This document shows positions 32,259 to 43,691 of a DNA stretch of 64,000 nt, one piece after another. The translations under genes were made by a program, and so were the position numbers. Source of the DNA: Gavia stellata (Eukaryota; Chordata; Aves; Gaviiformes; Gaviidae); the NCBI RefSeq assembly GCF_030936135.1, contig NC_082596.1:1340155-1404154 (forward strand), read 5' to 3'. The notes below the pieces were generated by a model. It was given only the letters and a program-made list of their open reading frames with translations. It had not been told where the DNA came from and ran no database searches. Position 1 is the stretch's first letter. Every line of letters starts with the position of its first letter.

Positions 32259-33320
32259 GAGCCCCACCTTCCCAGCAGAGCAGGGTCAGGGGCTTGTTCC
32301 TGCACCTGGTGCTCAGTGCCCCATGCTGTGCCGCAGGGTCCCCACGGTGAGGAGGATGGTGAGCTCACAGAGGGGGCTCTCTGTGTGACCTCAGAGCAGA
32401 GGGATGGTGGCTTGGGGTCCCCTGCACAGGTGGTCCAGGGACCCTGCAGCAGTGGGGATGGTGGTCCGGAGACTCTTGCATGGGACCCTGCAGTGAAGAG
32501 GGGATGGTGGTGTGGGGATCCCCCCAAGGGTTCATTTGGGGACCCCACAGCAAGGTGAGACCGTGGCCTGGGGACTCCCATATCGCTGGAAGCTGGGCAC
32601 GGTGACACGGGACCCTGTGTGTGTGGCCCTGGCACCCCGCCGTGAAGGAAGATGGTGTCATGGGGACTGCCAGGAGATGGGTCTGGGGAACACAGCAAGG
32701 GGGGCCATGACAGGGGACCCTGCGTGGGTGTCCCTGGCACCCTGCAGCAAGGACAAGAAGTGCAGGGTCTGTTGATGTATTTATTGATGTCAGCTTTTTT
32801 TGGGGTGTGTTATTTAATCAGGGCATTTTCCCTCCCTCTTGCCCCTCTGAGGTCTCTAACTTCTTCCGTGTGAGGGGTTTGGGTTGGGTTTTGGCAGCAT
32901 TTCTACTCATTCATTCCCTCGTTCACCTCCCACCCCTCCCAGCAGTTGTTTTGGGGGCTGTTTTGTGAAGATTACCTATTTATTGGACTGGAGGTGTTGA
33001 TTTTGGGGTGCTGAGAGTGGCCTTCTGGAAGCTTCCAGGAGCTTCTGCAGCAGCTGGTGCCTGTCAGCCATCCCCTGATTGGCAGGTTGTTAGCTGCCTC
33101 CCGATTGGCAGGTTGTTAGCTGCCTCCCGATTGGCTGGTCGCTGAGGGTGCTGAGGCAGTGCCTGGCTGTGGTGAGGGAAGGCTGCGGCCGCGGGGCTGA
33201 GGCTGGTGAGCTCTGGGAGAGCTGGTGAGGCCCGTGAGAGGCCCAGGGGGAGCGGGAGCGGCAGGCAGGGGAGGCTGGGAGTGACCGCCTGTGGGGTCTT
33301 TCTTTGGGCTGAGTGCCGAG
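32259..33320 (+). repeat. S element copy 3
   Basis: Same structure and same end point (GTGCCGAG) as copy 2, followed by the same CR1d junction. Confidence 0.8.
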
Positions 33321-36255
33321 ATTTGAAGGGGGCAGGGGATGAAACCAGGCTGCCTAGAGATGAGCCTGGGGGTGGTGTGCCGATGTTGGGGGCGAAATCG
33401 ATAGCCCAGCTCAAGTGCATGTACTCCAGTGCACGCAGCATGGGCAGCAAACAGGAGGAGCTGGAAGGCATTGTGCAGCAGGAGAGCTATGATGTAGTCG
33501 CCATCACAGAAACATGGTGGGACGACTCACATGACTGGGGTGCTGCAATGGATGGCTATAAGCTCTTCAGGAGGGATAGGCAAGGAAGGAGAGGTGGTGG
33601 GGTGGCTCTCTGTATGTTAGGGAGTGTTTTGATTGTAGAGAGGTCAACGATTGTGACGACAAGATTGAATGTTTATGGGTAAGGATGAGGGGGAAGGCTA
33701 ACAAGGCAGATATCCTGCTGGGTGTCTGTTGTAGACCACCCAACGAGGACGAAGAAGCCGACGAAGCGTTCTACGAGCGACTGTCAGAAGTCTCACGATC
33801 GCAAGCTCTTGTTGTTGTGAGGAAGTGAACTTACCGGATGTCTGCTGGAATTATAACACAGCCGAGAGAAACCAGTCGCGGAGGTTGCTGGAGTGTGTGG
33901 AAGATAACTTCCTGACACAGCTGGTAAGCGAGTCCACCAGGGGAGGTGCCCTGCTTGACCTGCTGTTTACAAACAGAGAGGGTCTGGTGGGAGAAGTGAT
34001 GGTCAGAGGCCGTCTTGGGCTTAGTGACCATGAAATGATAGAGTTCTTAATTCTTGTTGAAGTAAGGAGGGGCGGTCAGCAAAACCATTACCATGGACTT
34101 CTGGAGGGCAGACTTCGGCCTGTTCAGGACACTGATTGAGAGGGTCCCTTGGGAGACGGTCCTATAGGGCAAAGGGGCCCAGGAAGTCTGGACCTTCTTC
34201 AAGAAGGAAATCTTGAAGGCGCAGGAGCAGGCATTCCCCATGTGCCGTAAGAAGAGCCGTCGGGGAAGATGACCAGCCTGGCTGAACGGGGAGCTTTTGC
34301 TGGGACTCAGGAAAAAAAGGAGAGTTTATCACCTTTGGAAGAAGGGGCAGGCAACTGAAGAAGAGTACAAGGCCCTCGTTAGGTCATGCAGAGCTGGAAT
34401 TAGAAAGGCAAAGGCACAGCTAGAGCTCAATCTGACCATGATTGTAAAGGGATAACAAAAAATGTTTCTATAAATACTTTAACAACAAAAAAGAGCCAAG
34501 GAGAATCTCCATCCTTTACTGGATGCGGAAGGGAACATTGTCACGAAGGATGAGTAAAAGGCTGAGGTGCTTAATGCCGCCTTTGCCTCAGTCTTTAATA
34601 GCCAGACCAGGTATCCTCAGGGTATTCGTCTCCCTGAGCTGGAAGACAAGGATGGAGAGCAAAGTAAACTCCCTGTGATCCAGGAGGAAGCTATTAAGAA
34701 CCTGCTATGCCACCTGGACACTCCCAGGTCTATGGGGCCTGATGGCATCCACCCAAGGGTGTTGAGGGAGCTGGCAGAGGAGCTTGCCAAGCCACTCTCC
34801 ATCATTTATCAACGGTCCTGGTTAAAAGGGGAGGTCTGAACGGCTGGAGGCTTGCCAGCGTGACGCCCATCCACAAGAAGGGCCGGAAGGAGGATCCGGG
34901 GAACTACAGGCCTGTCAGCCTGACCTTGGTGCCAGGGAAGATTATGGAGAGGTTCATCCTGAGGGCACTCACAGGGCACATGCAGGACAACCAAGGGATC
35001 AGGCCCAGCCAGCACGGGTTCATGAAAGGCAGGTCCTGCTTGACTAACCTGATCTCCTTCTATGAGCAGGTGACCCACCTAGTGGATGAGGGGAAGGCCA
35101 TCGATGTTGTCTACCTGGACTTTAGTAAAGCCTTCGACACTGTCTCCCACAGTATTCTTCTGGAAAAGCTGGCGACTCGTGGCTGGGACATGTGCACTCT
35201 TCGCTGGGTAGAAAACTGGCTGGACGGCCGAGCCCAGAGAGTCATGGTGAATGAAGTGAAATCCAGTTGGCGGCCGGTGACAAGCGGAGTCCCCCAGACT
35301 CAGTTTTGGGGCTGGTCTTCTTTAATATCTCTATCCATGATCTGGATGAGGGGATCGAGTGCTCCCTCGGCATGTTTGGAGATGACACCAGGTTGTGCGG
35401 GAGTGTTGATCTCTTTGAGGGTAGGAAGGCTCTGCAGAGGGATCTGGACAGGCTGGATGGATGGGCTCAGGCCAATTGGATGAGGTTCAACAAGGCCAAG
35501 TGCTGAGTCCTGCACTTGGGCCACAAAAAGCCCATGCAAGGCTACAGGCTTGTGGAGGAGTGGCTGGAAAGCTGCCCTGCAGAAAAGGACCTGGGGGTGT
35601 TGATTGACAGTCAGCTGAATAGGAGCCAGCAGTGTGCCCAGGTGGCCAAGAAGGCCAACGGCATCCTGGCCTGTATCAGAAATGGTGTGGCCAGCAGGAG
35701 TAGGGAGGTGATCGTGCCCCTGTCCACGGTGCTGGTGAGGCCGTACCTCAAATCCTTTGTTCAGGTTTTGGGCCCTTCACTCCAAGAAGGACGTTGAAGT
35801 GCTGGAGCATGTCCAGAGAAGGGCGACGAAGCTGGTGAGGGGTCTGGAGCACAAGTCTGATGAGGGGCGGCTGAGGGAGCTGGGGTTGTTTAGCCTGGAG
35901 AAGAGGAGGCTGAGGGGAGACCTCATCGGCTCTCTACAACTACCTGAAAGGAGGTTGCAGAGAGGTGGGTGTTGGTCCCTTCTCCCAAGTGACGAGTGAC
36001 AGGACTAGAGGAAATGGCCTCAAGTTATGCCGGGGGAAGTTCAGGCTGGATATTAGGAAAAATTTCTTTACTGAGAGAGTGGAGAAACACTGGAAAAGGC
36101 TGCCCAGGGAGCTGGTGGAGTCACATTCATTAGAGGTGTTCAAGGAACGTGGCACTGTGGGACATGGTTTAGTGGGCATGGTGGTGTTAGTTGATGGTTG
36201 GACATGATGATCTTACAGGTCTTTTCCAACCTTAGTGATTCTGTGTGATTCTGTA
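33321..36255 (+). mobile_element. CR1d copy between FK6 and FK7
   Basis: Endonuclease plus RT CR1 as at 16138. The catalytic loop reads FGDD here, where active CR1 has FADD. Stops and frameshifts are present. Confidence 0.92.
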
Positions 36256-36686
36256 ATCCCGACTGGCCATGGCGCCAGACAACCTGCTGTAGGTGGCCCT
36301 GCTTGAGGAGCGGGGTTGAAGCACATGGTCTCCAGAGGTTCCTGCCGAACTACATGATTCTGTGATTCTGTTTGCTGGGAGGGCAGGAGAGTCATTGTAG
36401 GGAAGAGAGTTAGTCAAGGGTGTTCTGGCACGGGGAGACTTTGTGAGAGGCATATGAAGGTGTGCATTATTGCGCCAAAGGCTTTGAGCAACTGGTGGGC
36501 TTGCGTAATGTTCTGGAAGCCACGAGGCACCGGTGTTGGTGGTGGCATATTTTGTACGATAGGTCTTGTGGCCCCTTTCCACCCACCCTGATGATCTATT
36601 AGGCTCTGTTTTTTCTCGGGTGAAGTTGGAAAAGCCTTGGGAGAAGAAAGGAAGTGGAGGCATTTGAGGCTGGGATGCAGGAGGAC
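36256..36686. repeat. old CR1 tail and conserved 3' flank of FK7
   Basis: 36256-36372 is an old CR1 3' end and the standard flank follows. Almost identical to 19071-19502. Confidence 0.7.
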
Positions 36687-36692
36687 TTTATT
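36687..36692 (-). terminator. FK7 poly(A) signal
   Basis: AATAAA on the minus strand, about 270 nt beyond the stop. Confidence 0.8.
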
Positions 36693-36961
36693 GAGGCAAA
36701 AGAGTGAAAATGCAGGAGCACCAAGTGGAGGGGAGTCGGTGTGAGGTGCAAAGAAGGAGGTGGTAGAAGAGGAGGAGGTACATGGGCCATGTTTCCAGGC
36801 AGCCTGGGCAGGCCCCTTCCCTGCTTCCTTGCTTGGTGCCTTGAGAGGAGGAGTTGTGGATAGTAGCTTGACATTCCAGGAAGGGCCAGAGGTGCATCTT
36901 CAATCCATGCCATGGTTTCCAGGGTGTGGGTGGTTGGTGTCAGGGGTGGTGACGAGGGCCC

Positions 36962-37264
36962 TTAGCAGGGGTAACAGCCTCTTCCGCGGCCAAAGCAGCC
37001 CAGGCCTCCAAAGCCGTAGCCGAAGCCGCCGGAGGAGATGGGCACTCCCTGGGAGCTGAGGATGTTGCCCACGGCAGCGGATGAGGAGGATCCGACGGCG
37101 GTGTTCTGTGGGAAGGAGCTGAGGATGGGTCCTGGCAGAGTGACGACCACGGTGGAAGGCTGGATGACGACGCGGGAGTCCTTGCACTGCCTGACACAGG
37201 GCTCGTTGCAGCTGTCAGCCAGCGGGGTGGGTCCGCAGGGGCGGCAGAGGTCGTAGCAGGCCAT
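36962..37264 (-). CDS. feather beta-keratin FK7 (100-residue form, hybrid)
   Basis: 100-residue STVVV-type keratin with the FGYGFGG tail and GRGR end of FK4 and FK11. It carries E28K (CKDS), which reverses a charge next to C27 and is the only such change in the array. All nine cysteines are present. On the minus strand the intron is 37493 to 37285 (209 bp). From the 3' flank up to about 37316 the sequence follows FK4 and FK11; beyond that, within the intron, it follows class A genes, with a class A promoter. FK7 therefore joins an FK4-like body to a class A promoter. It is the last minus-strand gene and faces FK8 head to head, with 2.2 kb between start codons. Confidence 0.97.
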   Translation of the reverse strand: MACYDLCRPCGPTPLADSCNEPCVRQCKDSRVVIQPSTVVVTLPGPILSSFPQNTAVGSSSSAAVGNILSSQGVPISSGGFGYGFGGLGCFGRGRGCYPC

Positions 37265-37557
37265 GTGTGTGGTGTGGAGGGTCCCTGGAAGAGAGGGTGT
37301 TGAGGAAGTGGAGGGGTGTGGTGGAGTGAGGGGTGGCGTTGCAGGAGGGTGAGGGAGTGGGGAGTCGTGGTATGGGGCTGTGGGGAGCGTGGTGGTGGGG
37401 AGGCATCAGGGCTGCTGAGTGTGGAGGGAGATCATACTGGAAGAGGCAGGCCAGCTGCATCTGGAGAAGGAGGGGAAGGGGTTTCAGGCTCACCTTGTTG
37501 ACCGTGGAGGGGAAGGCGTCAGGAGAAGTGTGTGAGGGAGAGAGGCACTGGGCCGGC

Positions 37558-37973
37558 TTTTATGCTGGTCCCCAAGTGCCCCAGGGTGTGAGGCAGCCTT
37601 TGTGCATGATGGTGTTTTTCAGCAAGCAGGCGTTGCATGCCACAGCCTGGCATGTAATGAGGTTGGGCGTGTTTTCCTTCCCACAGTTCTCCCTTTTTAA
37701 TGTCCTCCTCTTGATTATGTGTCCACATGGCCCTGGCGGGAGCTTTTAAGTGAGAGTAGGTATTTGGGAGGATTTGCATGGAAGGTGCGTGTCAGCGTAA
37801 TTGGCAGACGTGTCCAAAACGTAGGAGAGGTGGGGTGTTGTCTCTGAGGTCATCCCGTGGCACTCGTGTGGGGTGGTTTGCAGGTGCGTTGTGAAGAGGG
37901 GCCTCATTTCCTTGCGGCCCTGGAAGGCTGTTCTGGGCTTTGTGGGTGTGCCAGTCATGAGGAGCTTCACTTC
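37558..37973 (-). promoter_or_regulatory. FK7 promoter and class A upstream block
   Basis: TATA box ATAAAA at 37558-37563 (minus); octamer ATGCAAAT at 37772-37779. Its coding exon is of the type otherwise driven by class B. Confidence 0.75.
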
Positions 37974-38219
37974 ACAGAATCACAGAATCACTAAGGTTGG
38001 AAAAGACCTGTAAGATCATCAAGTCCAACCATCAACCCAACACCACCATGCCCACTAAACCATGTCCCGCAATGCCACGTCCACACATTCCTTGAACACC
38101 TCCAGTGATGTTGACTCCACCACCTCCCTGGGCAGTCTGTTCCAATGCTTCACCACTCTCTCAGGGAAGAAATTTTTCCTGCTATCCAGCCTAAAGCTCC
38201 CCTGGCGCAACTTGAGGCC
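37974..38219 (-). mobile_element. CR1a copy upstream of FK7
   Basis: Same insertion point as at FK1, FK2 and FK5. Confidence 0.85.
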
Positions 38220-38285
38220 ACTTCCTTCGCCTTTGCTCTTTTCCCGGCTGGCTGCCATCTCGCTAAGGCTGTCTTTAGGCCTGGC

Positions 38286-38989
38286 ATATGAGCGCTCATG
38301 GGTAACTGGGGAGGTCCCAGTTGACTGGAGGTTAGCAAATGTGACACCCATCTGCAAGAAGGGCCACAAGGAAAGGAGGGTCTGGGGAACTCCAGGCCTG
38401 TCATTGGTGCTCGGTTCCATGAAAGGGTATGGAGCAGATCATCTTGAGTGCCATCACACAGCACATACAGGACAAGGAGGCAATCAGGCCCAGTCAGGAT
38501 GGGTTTGTGAAAGGCAGGTCCTGCTTGACTCACCTGATCTCCTCCTGTGACAAGGTGAGCTGCTTAGTGGATGAGGGGAAGTCTGTGGATGTTGTTTACC
38601 TGGACTGTTGTAAAGCCTTTGACACCATTTCCCAAATCATTCCAGTGGAGAAACTGGCTGCTCGTTGGTTGGACGGGCAAACTGTTTGCTGGGTGAAAAA
38701 CGGTTGGATGACTGTGCCCAAAGAGTTGTGGTGAATGGAGTTAAATCCAGTTGGTGGGTGGTCACAAGTGGTGTTCCCCCGGGCTCAGTTTTGGGGCCAG
38801 TTCATTTTAATATCAATGATCTGGACGAGGGAATCGAGTGCACCCTCAGTAAGGTTGCAGATGACACCAAGCAGTGCAGAGTATTGATCTGCTTGAAGGT
38901 ACGATGGATCTACAGAGGACTGTGGGCAGGCTGGATCGACGGGCCGAGGCCAATTGTATGAGATTCAGCGAGGCTCAGTGCTGGGTCCT
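38286..38989 (+). mobile_element. CR1b copy cut at the head-to-head junction
   Basis: Begins within the RT start ([20 protein letters not shown]) and runs through DGFVKGRSC and [15 protein letters not shown] to GCTGGGTCCT, where it stops at 38989 and FK8 promoter sequence starts. About 90 bp of the host DNA normally lying between CR1a and CR1b is also missing on its left. Confidence 0.88.
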
Positions 38990-39189
38990 ACTCTCACTTA
39001 AAAGCTCCCGCCAGGGCCATGTGGACACATAACCAAGAGGAGGACATTAAAAAGGGAGAACTGTGGGAAGGAAAACACGCCCAACCTCATTACACACCAG
39101 GCTGTGGCATACAACAGATGCTTGCTGAAAAATGCTGTCATGCGCAAAGGCTGTCTCAACCCCTTGGGCACTCGGGGACCGGCATAAAA
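38990..39189 (+). promoter_or_regulatory. FK8 promoter, class A, truncated upstream
   Basis: TATA box ATAAAA at 39184-39189, followed by CCGGCCCAGTG. The proximal GCTGAAAAATGCTGTC element is present. The class A block starts only at ACTCTCACTTAAAAG (38990), so the octamer and everything further upstream are absent and replaced by CR1b. Confidence 0.75.
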
Positions 39190-39481
39190 GCCGGCCCAGT
39201 GCCCCTCTCCCTCACACACTTCTCCTGACGACTTCTTCTCCGCAGTCAACAAGGTGAGCCTGAAACCCCTTCCCCTCCTCCTCCTCACACACCTGGCCTG
39301 CCTCTTCCAGTACGATCTGCCTCCACACTCAGCAGCCCTGAAGCCTCCCCAACACCACACTCCCCACCTGACCCACCATGACTCCCCACTCCCTTGACCT
39401 CCTGCAACACCACCCCTCGCACCCCCATTCCCCTCCGCTTCCTCAACACCCTCTCTTCCAGGGACCCTCCACACCACAGAC

Positions 39482-39790
39482 ATGGCCTGCTACGACCTCT
39501 GCCGCCCCTGCGGACCCACCCCGCTGGCTAACAGCTGCAACGAGCCCTGTGTCAGGCAGTGCGAGGAATCCCGCGTCGTCATCCAGCCTTCCACCGTGGT
39601 CGTCACCCTGCCAGGACCCATCCTCAGCTCCTTCCCCCAGAACACCGCCGTCGGATCCTCCTCATCCGCTGCCGTGGGCAACATCCTCAGCTCCCAGGGA
39701 GTGCCCATCTCCTCCGGTGGCTTCGGTTATGGCTACGGCTTTGGAGGCCTGGGCTGCTTCGGGGGCAGAAGAGGCTGTTACCCCTGCTAA
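39482..39790 (+). CDS. feather beta-keratin FK8
   Basis: 102-residue keratin with D17N (LANSC), D29E (CEES) and the STVVV core; tail FGYGYGFGG, nine cysteines. The intron is 39254-39461 (208 bp) with donor CAACAAG|GTGAG and acceptor CTTCCAG|GGACC. The 3'UTR is the long type (about 410 nt), shared with FK10 and the relic at 23.3-24.6 kb. The promoter is class A but lacks the octamer, because an inversion or duplication junction lies 492 bp before the ATG. It is the first plus-strand gene. FK8 and FK10 share D17N and the long 3'UTR and are closest to each other. Confidence 0.97.
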   Translation: MACYDLCRPCGPTPLANSCNEPCVRQCEESRVVIQPSTVVVTLPGPILSSFPQNTAVGSSSSAAVGNILSSQGVPISSGGFGYGYGFGGLGCFGGRRGCYPC

Positions 39791-40202
39791 GGACCCTCGC
39801 CAACACCCCTGACACCAAGCACCCACATCCAGGAAGACACGGAATCGATTGAGGACGCACCTCCAGGATGTCACTGGGACGTAGACCTGGTGCCCGTGGC
39901 TCTTCTTCTCAAGGGAAAACGCAAGGAAGCAGGGAAGGGGCCAGCCCAGGCTGCCTGGAAACATGGCCCATGTACCTCCTCCGCTTGTCCCACCTCCTTC
40001 TTTGAATCGCCCCTTCTGCTATGTCCACTACTCTCTGCTGCAAACACCTTCTGGCAAGCCAACAACCAGCCGAGACCAGGAAGATCTTGCTGCTCTGACA
40101 AGATCTTTCTCACACAAGGGACCTTGGCTGACGGGTGCCCTACTTGCACCTCACACCGGCTCTCTTCCACTTTTCACTCCTTCCTTTTCACTCTTTTGCC
40201 TC

Positions 40203-40208
40203 AATAAA
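40203..40208 (+). terminator. FK8 poly(A) signal
   Basis: AATAAA followed by GATGTCCTGCATCCCAGC, about 413 nt past the stop. Confidence 0.82.
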
Positions 40209-40545
40209 GATGTCCTGCATCCCAGCATGACACGCCTCCACTTCCTTTCTTTCCCAAGGCTCTTCCAACTTCACACAGCACAAAGCCAGGGCTCAAAAGG
40301 CCCTCAGGGTGGGTGGAAAAGGGCTACAAGACCTCTCTTAGGAACTACGTCCCCAGCAACAACAACACAGACCACTAAACGGGGGCTTCCAGCCCATGAC
40401 ACAAGCCCTTCACTTGCACAAACAAAGGCTTGCACATGCTAATGCATTTCTACCCATGCCTCTGACGCAACCTCCCCATGGCACCACGTCCTTGACCAAC
40501 TCTCTTCCCCAGCACGACTCCCTGCCCAGCACAGCAAGCAGAATC
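40209..40545. repeat. 3' flank of FK8
   Basis: Conserved with the flanks of FK10 and of the relic; includes GCAACAACAACACAGACC. No coding signal. Confidence 0.65.
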
Positions 40546-40796
40546 ACAGCAAACAGAATCAGTGAGGGCACAAGGAAACTCAGGAAATCATCTACTTCAA
40601 CCCAACCTGCTCAGGCACGGTCAGCCCGAGCAGGCTGTCCACGACCACGGCCAGCCAGGTTTTCAGTATCTCCAAGGATGGAGACTCCGACACCTCTCTG
40701 CGCTTCCAGTTCCACTGCTTGACCACCCTCACACTGGAAGAGGCTTGCCTTCTCTTCCAAGGATATGGCACATCTTTTCAGCTTGGTCCACTCACC
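40546..40796 (-). mobile_element. old CR1 3' end
   Basis: Inverted paralogue of 22676-22935. Confidence 0.65.
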
Positions 40797-41340
40797 TGTG
40801 GTGGGTTGACCCTGGCTCAACTCCAGGTGCCCACCAAAGCCTCTCCATCACTCCCCTCCTCAGCTGGGCAGGGGAGAGAAAGTATAAGAAAGGCTCAGGG
40901 GTCAAGATAAGGACAGGGACAGATCATTCACTGATTAATGAAACAGGACAAAACAGTCTCCACTTGGGGAAATTAGTTTATTACCAATCAAATCATGGTA
41001 AGATAATGAGAAAAAACCCCAAATCCTAAAACACCTTCTCCCCACCTCCCTTTTTCCTGCATTAAACTTCAATCCTGAATTCTCTACCTCTTCCCCCACC
41101 AGAGTGCAGGGGGATGGGGAATGCCGGTTGTGGTCAGTTCATCACACCTTGTTTCTGCCACGTCTTCCTCCTCAGGGAGAGGACTCCTCACACTCTTCCC
41201 CACCTCCAGCATGGGGTCTCTCCTACAGGAGACAGTCCTCCACAAACTTCTCCAATGTCAGTCCTTCGCACAGGCTGCAGTTCTCCACAAACTGCTCCAG
41301 TGTGGGTCCCCAATGGGGTCACAAGTCCTGCCAGCAAACC
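40797..41340 (-). mobile_element. partial retroviral LTR, fossil
   Basis: Inverted paralogue of 22129-22675, starting TGTGGTGGGTTGACC. Only the right-hand half of the LTR is present. Confidence 0.75.
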
Positions 41341-42030
41341 ATCTCCAGATATTGCATCATCTGCCAACTTGCTGAGGGGGCAGACTGTCCAACTGCCCAG
41401 GCCATTGATGAGGATGTTGAACAGGGCTGGCCCCACGGATCCAAGTCCTGGCCTACACCACCTGAGACTTGCCTCCAACTGCACTGTGGGCCACTGAGCA
41501 CAAACCTCTGGGCCCAGCCCTTCAACCAGTTTGCACTCAACCCCACTGGCTACTTACACAACCCTGTAATTTCTTGGGTGGTCTATGAGAAAGCAAGGGG
41601 AGAAAGCGTCAAAGGCTTTACTGAAAAGTCAACGTAAACACCAGCCACGGCTCTCTCCTCGTCCACAAAGCTAGTCACTTCAAAGTAGAAGACACACAGG
41701 TCGGCCAAGCATGATTTCCCCTTTGTAAATCCATGCTGAAAACTCCCCATCACCTCGTTGTCCTTCCGGGGATTGGCAGTGCCTTCCAAGAGGGTTTACT
41801 ACATCACCTTCTCAGAAACGAGGTCAGGCTAGGAAACCTCTACTTTCCCAGATCTTCCTTCCTGATCTTCTCCAAGATACAAGGGCTATGAGTTCTCTTT
41901 CCAGCCATCAAAAACCACTCCCAGGCACCACCAACTTCCCAACATAATGGAATGGCACATACAAAGGCATCAGACAGGTCCCTCTGTATTCATGGCTACA
42001 ACGCCTCAGGCCCCATGGACTTGCTTATCT
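41341..42030 (-). mobile_element. old CR1 fragment
   Basis: Inverted paralogue of 21447-22128 (FQHGFTKGKSCLADLCVFY on the minus strand). Confidence 0.75.
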
Positions 42031-42559
42031 CCAGACGCACAGCATTCCTTCCTACCTCCCTTCATCTTCCTCAGCAACAAGCACTGCTTGCCTGACAAAC
42101 AGCCTGCAAAACACTCACCTCGGCTCAACTGGGCAGGCCTTGCATTCATCAACCCTTCAGCATGCATCCACAACCACCAGGGCCTCAGCTCTGCAGCCAT
42201 GTGCTGCATGCTCGCCTCCAACTCCCCTCAGCAATCTCCAAATTCTCTTTCTTCTCATTCTTCTTCTTTGGATGTGTCACACCAGAGCCCAAGCACCGTG
42301 TAAGGCCTTAGCCCAAGCATTGTGTCACACCAGAGCCCACTCTACACGCGTACCAAAGCAAGGTAAAGGGAGCGCTATGGAGGGGCCAACACAAGCCTTT
42401 GGAGAGCCTGGCAGGGCTCCCCACATCACAGGGCCTGCGAGCTCTGAACCGTAGCTGACAGGACAATGACATGCTCTTGCAATTAGCCCTCCGCTGCCTG
42501 CATGCAGACACTCCCAGGGAGGGCACCAAGGAGGCACAAGCCCAAACAGGCAGCCTCCT
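42031..42559. other. distal upstream spacer of FK9
   Basis: Inverted copy of the 20901-21446 spacer; no gene seen. Confidence 0.55.
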
Positions 42560-43104
42560 TTCTCCCAGCTACAACCTTACAAGCAACAGCGGCACCAAGG
42601 CACCCAAGGGGCACACTCAATGGGAAAGAACAGGCCTTAGTAAAGGCTTAGCGAGCTGGCAGCAAAGCGGGGAGGGACCGAACGCAATTGGAAGAGGCAG
42701 CGCCTCACGCCCGGCGCACTTGCAAATCCCCGACCAGCCTGCCAGGGCTGCGAGGAATTGGGGTCCCCTCTTCACAGCAAACGCGCAAACCACACCACGT
42801 GAGTACCACAGGATGAACTCACTGATGACACCCCACCTCTCCTACACTTTGGCCACGTCTGCCAAATGCCCTGACACGCACCTTCCATGCAAATCCTCCC
42901 AAATACCTACTCTCACTTAAAAGCTGCCGCCCGGGTCAGACGGAGATGTCCTCAAGAGGTCAACATTAAAAGGGAGTGCTGCGGGAAAGAAAACACCCCA
43001 ACTCATTATTCGCTGGCTGTGGCATGCAACAGCTGCTTGCTGAAAAATGCTGTCATGCGCAAAGGCTGTCTCACACCCTGGGGCACTCGGGGACCAGCAT
43101 AAAA
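42560..43104 (+). promoter_or_regulatory. FK9 promoter and uninterrupted class A upstream block
   Basis: TATA box ATAAAA at 43099-43104; octamer ATGCAAAT at 42888-42895. Unlike the other class A genes with a full block, it has neither CR1a nor CR1b, so it shows the pre-insertion state near 42690-42710. Confidence 0.75.
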
Positions 43105-43382
43105 GCCGGCCCAGCGCCTCTCTCCCTCACACACTTCTCCTGACACCTTCTCCTCCGCAGTCAACAAGGTGAGCCTGAAACCCCTTCCCCTGCTCCTCCT
43201 CACCCACCTGGCCCCTCCCTTCCAGCACACTCTGACCCCAGACTCAGCAGCCCTGACACCTCCCCAACGACACGCTCCCCACAGCCCCACACCATGACTC
43301 CCCAATCCCTACAGCCCCTCGCACTCCACACTCCTCTTCTTCCTCAACACCCTCTCTTCCAGGGCCCCTCCACACCACAGAC

Positions 43383-43691
43383 ATGGCCTGCTACGACCTC
43401 TGCCGCCCCTGCGGACCCACCCCGCTGGCTGACAGCTGCAACGAGCCCTGTGTCAGGCAGTGCGAGGACTCCCGTGTCGTCATCCAGCCTCCCGCCGTGC
43501 TCGTCACCCTGCCAGGACCCATCCTCAGCTCCTTCCCACAGAACACCGCCGTCGGATCCTCCTCATCCGCTGCCGTGGGCAACATCCTCAGCTCCCAGGG
43601 AGTGCCCATCTCCTCCGGTGGCTTCGGCTACGGCTATGGCTTTGGAGGCCTGGGCTGCTTCGGTGGCAGAAGAGGCTGCTACCCCTGCTAA
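43383..43691 (+). CDS. feather beta-keratin FK9
   Basis: 102-residue PPAVL-type keratin, with protein identical to FK1 and FK13. The intron is 43169-43362 (194 bp), the shortest in the array. It has a class A promoter without CR1 insertions. The 3'UTR is the long type (about 430 nt) matching FK3, with a canonical AATAAA. Downstream are the FK3-type flank and a mosaic of CR1 pieces leading to S copy 4. Because it lacks CR1a, FK9 carries the pre-insertion class A upstream region. Confidence 0.97.
   Translation: MACYDLCRPCGPTPLADSCNEPCVRQCEDSRVVIQPPAVLVTLPGPILSSFPQNTAVGSSSSAAVGNILSSQGVPISSGGFGYGYGFGGLGCFGGRRGCYPC

Larger units (their letters stand above)
25548..37264. repeat. left arm of a large inverted repeat
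   Basis: Contains FK5, FK6 and FK7 with their spacers and matches 52330-63950 in reverse. Paired positions add up to 89594 at three points (36962 with 52632; 37264 with 52330; 33320 with 56274), so at least 3.9 kb align with no net length change. Confidence 0.85.
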
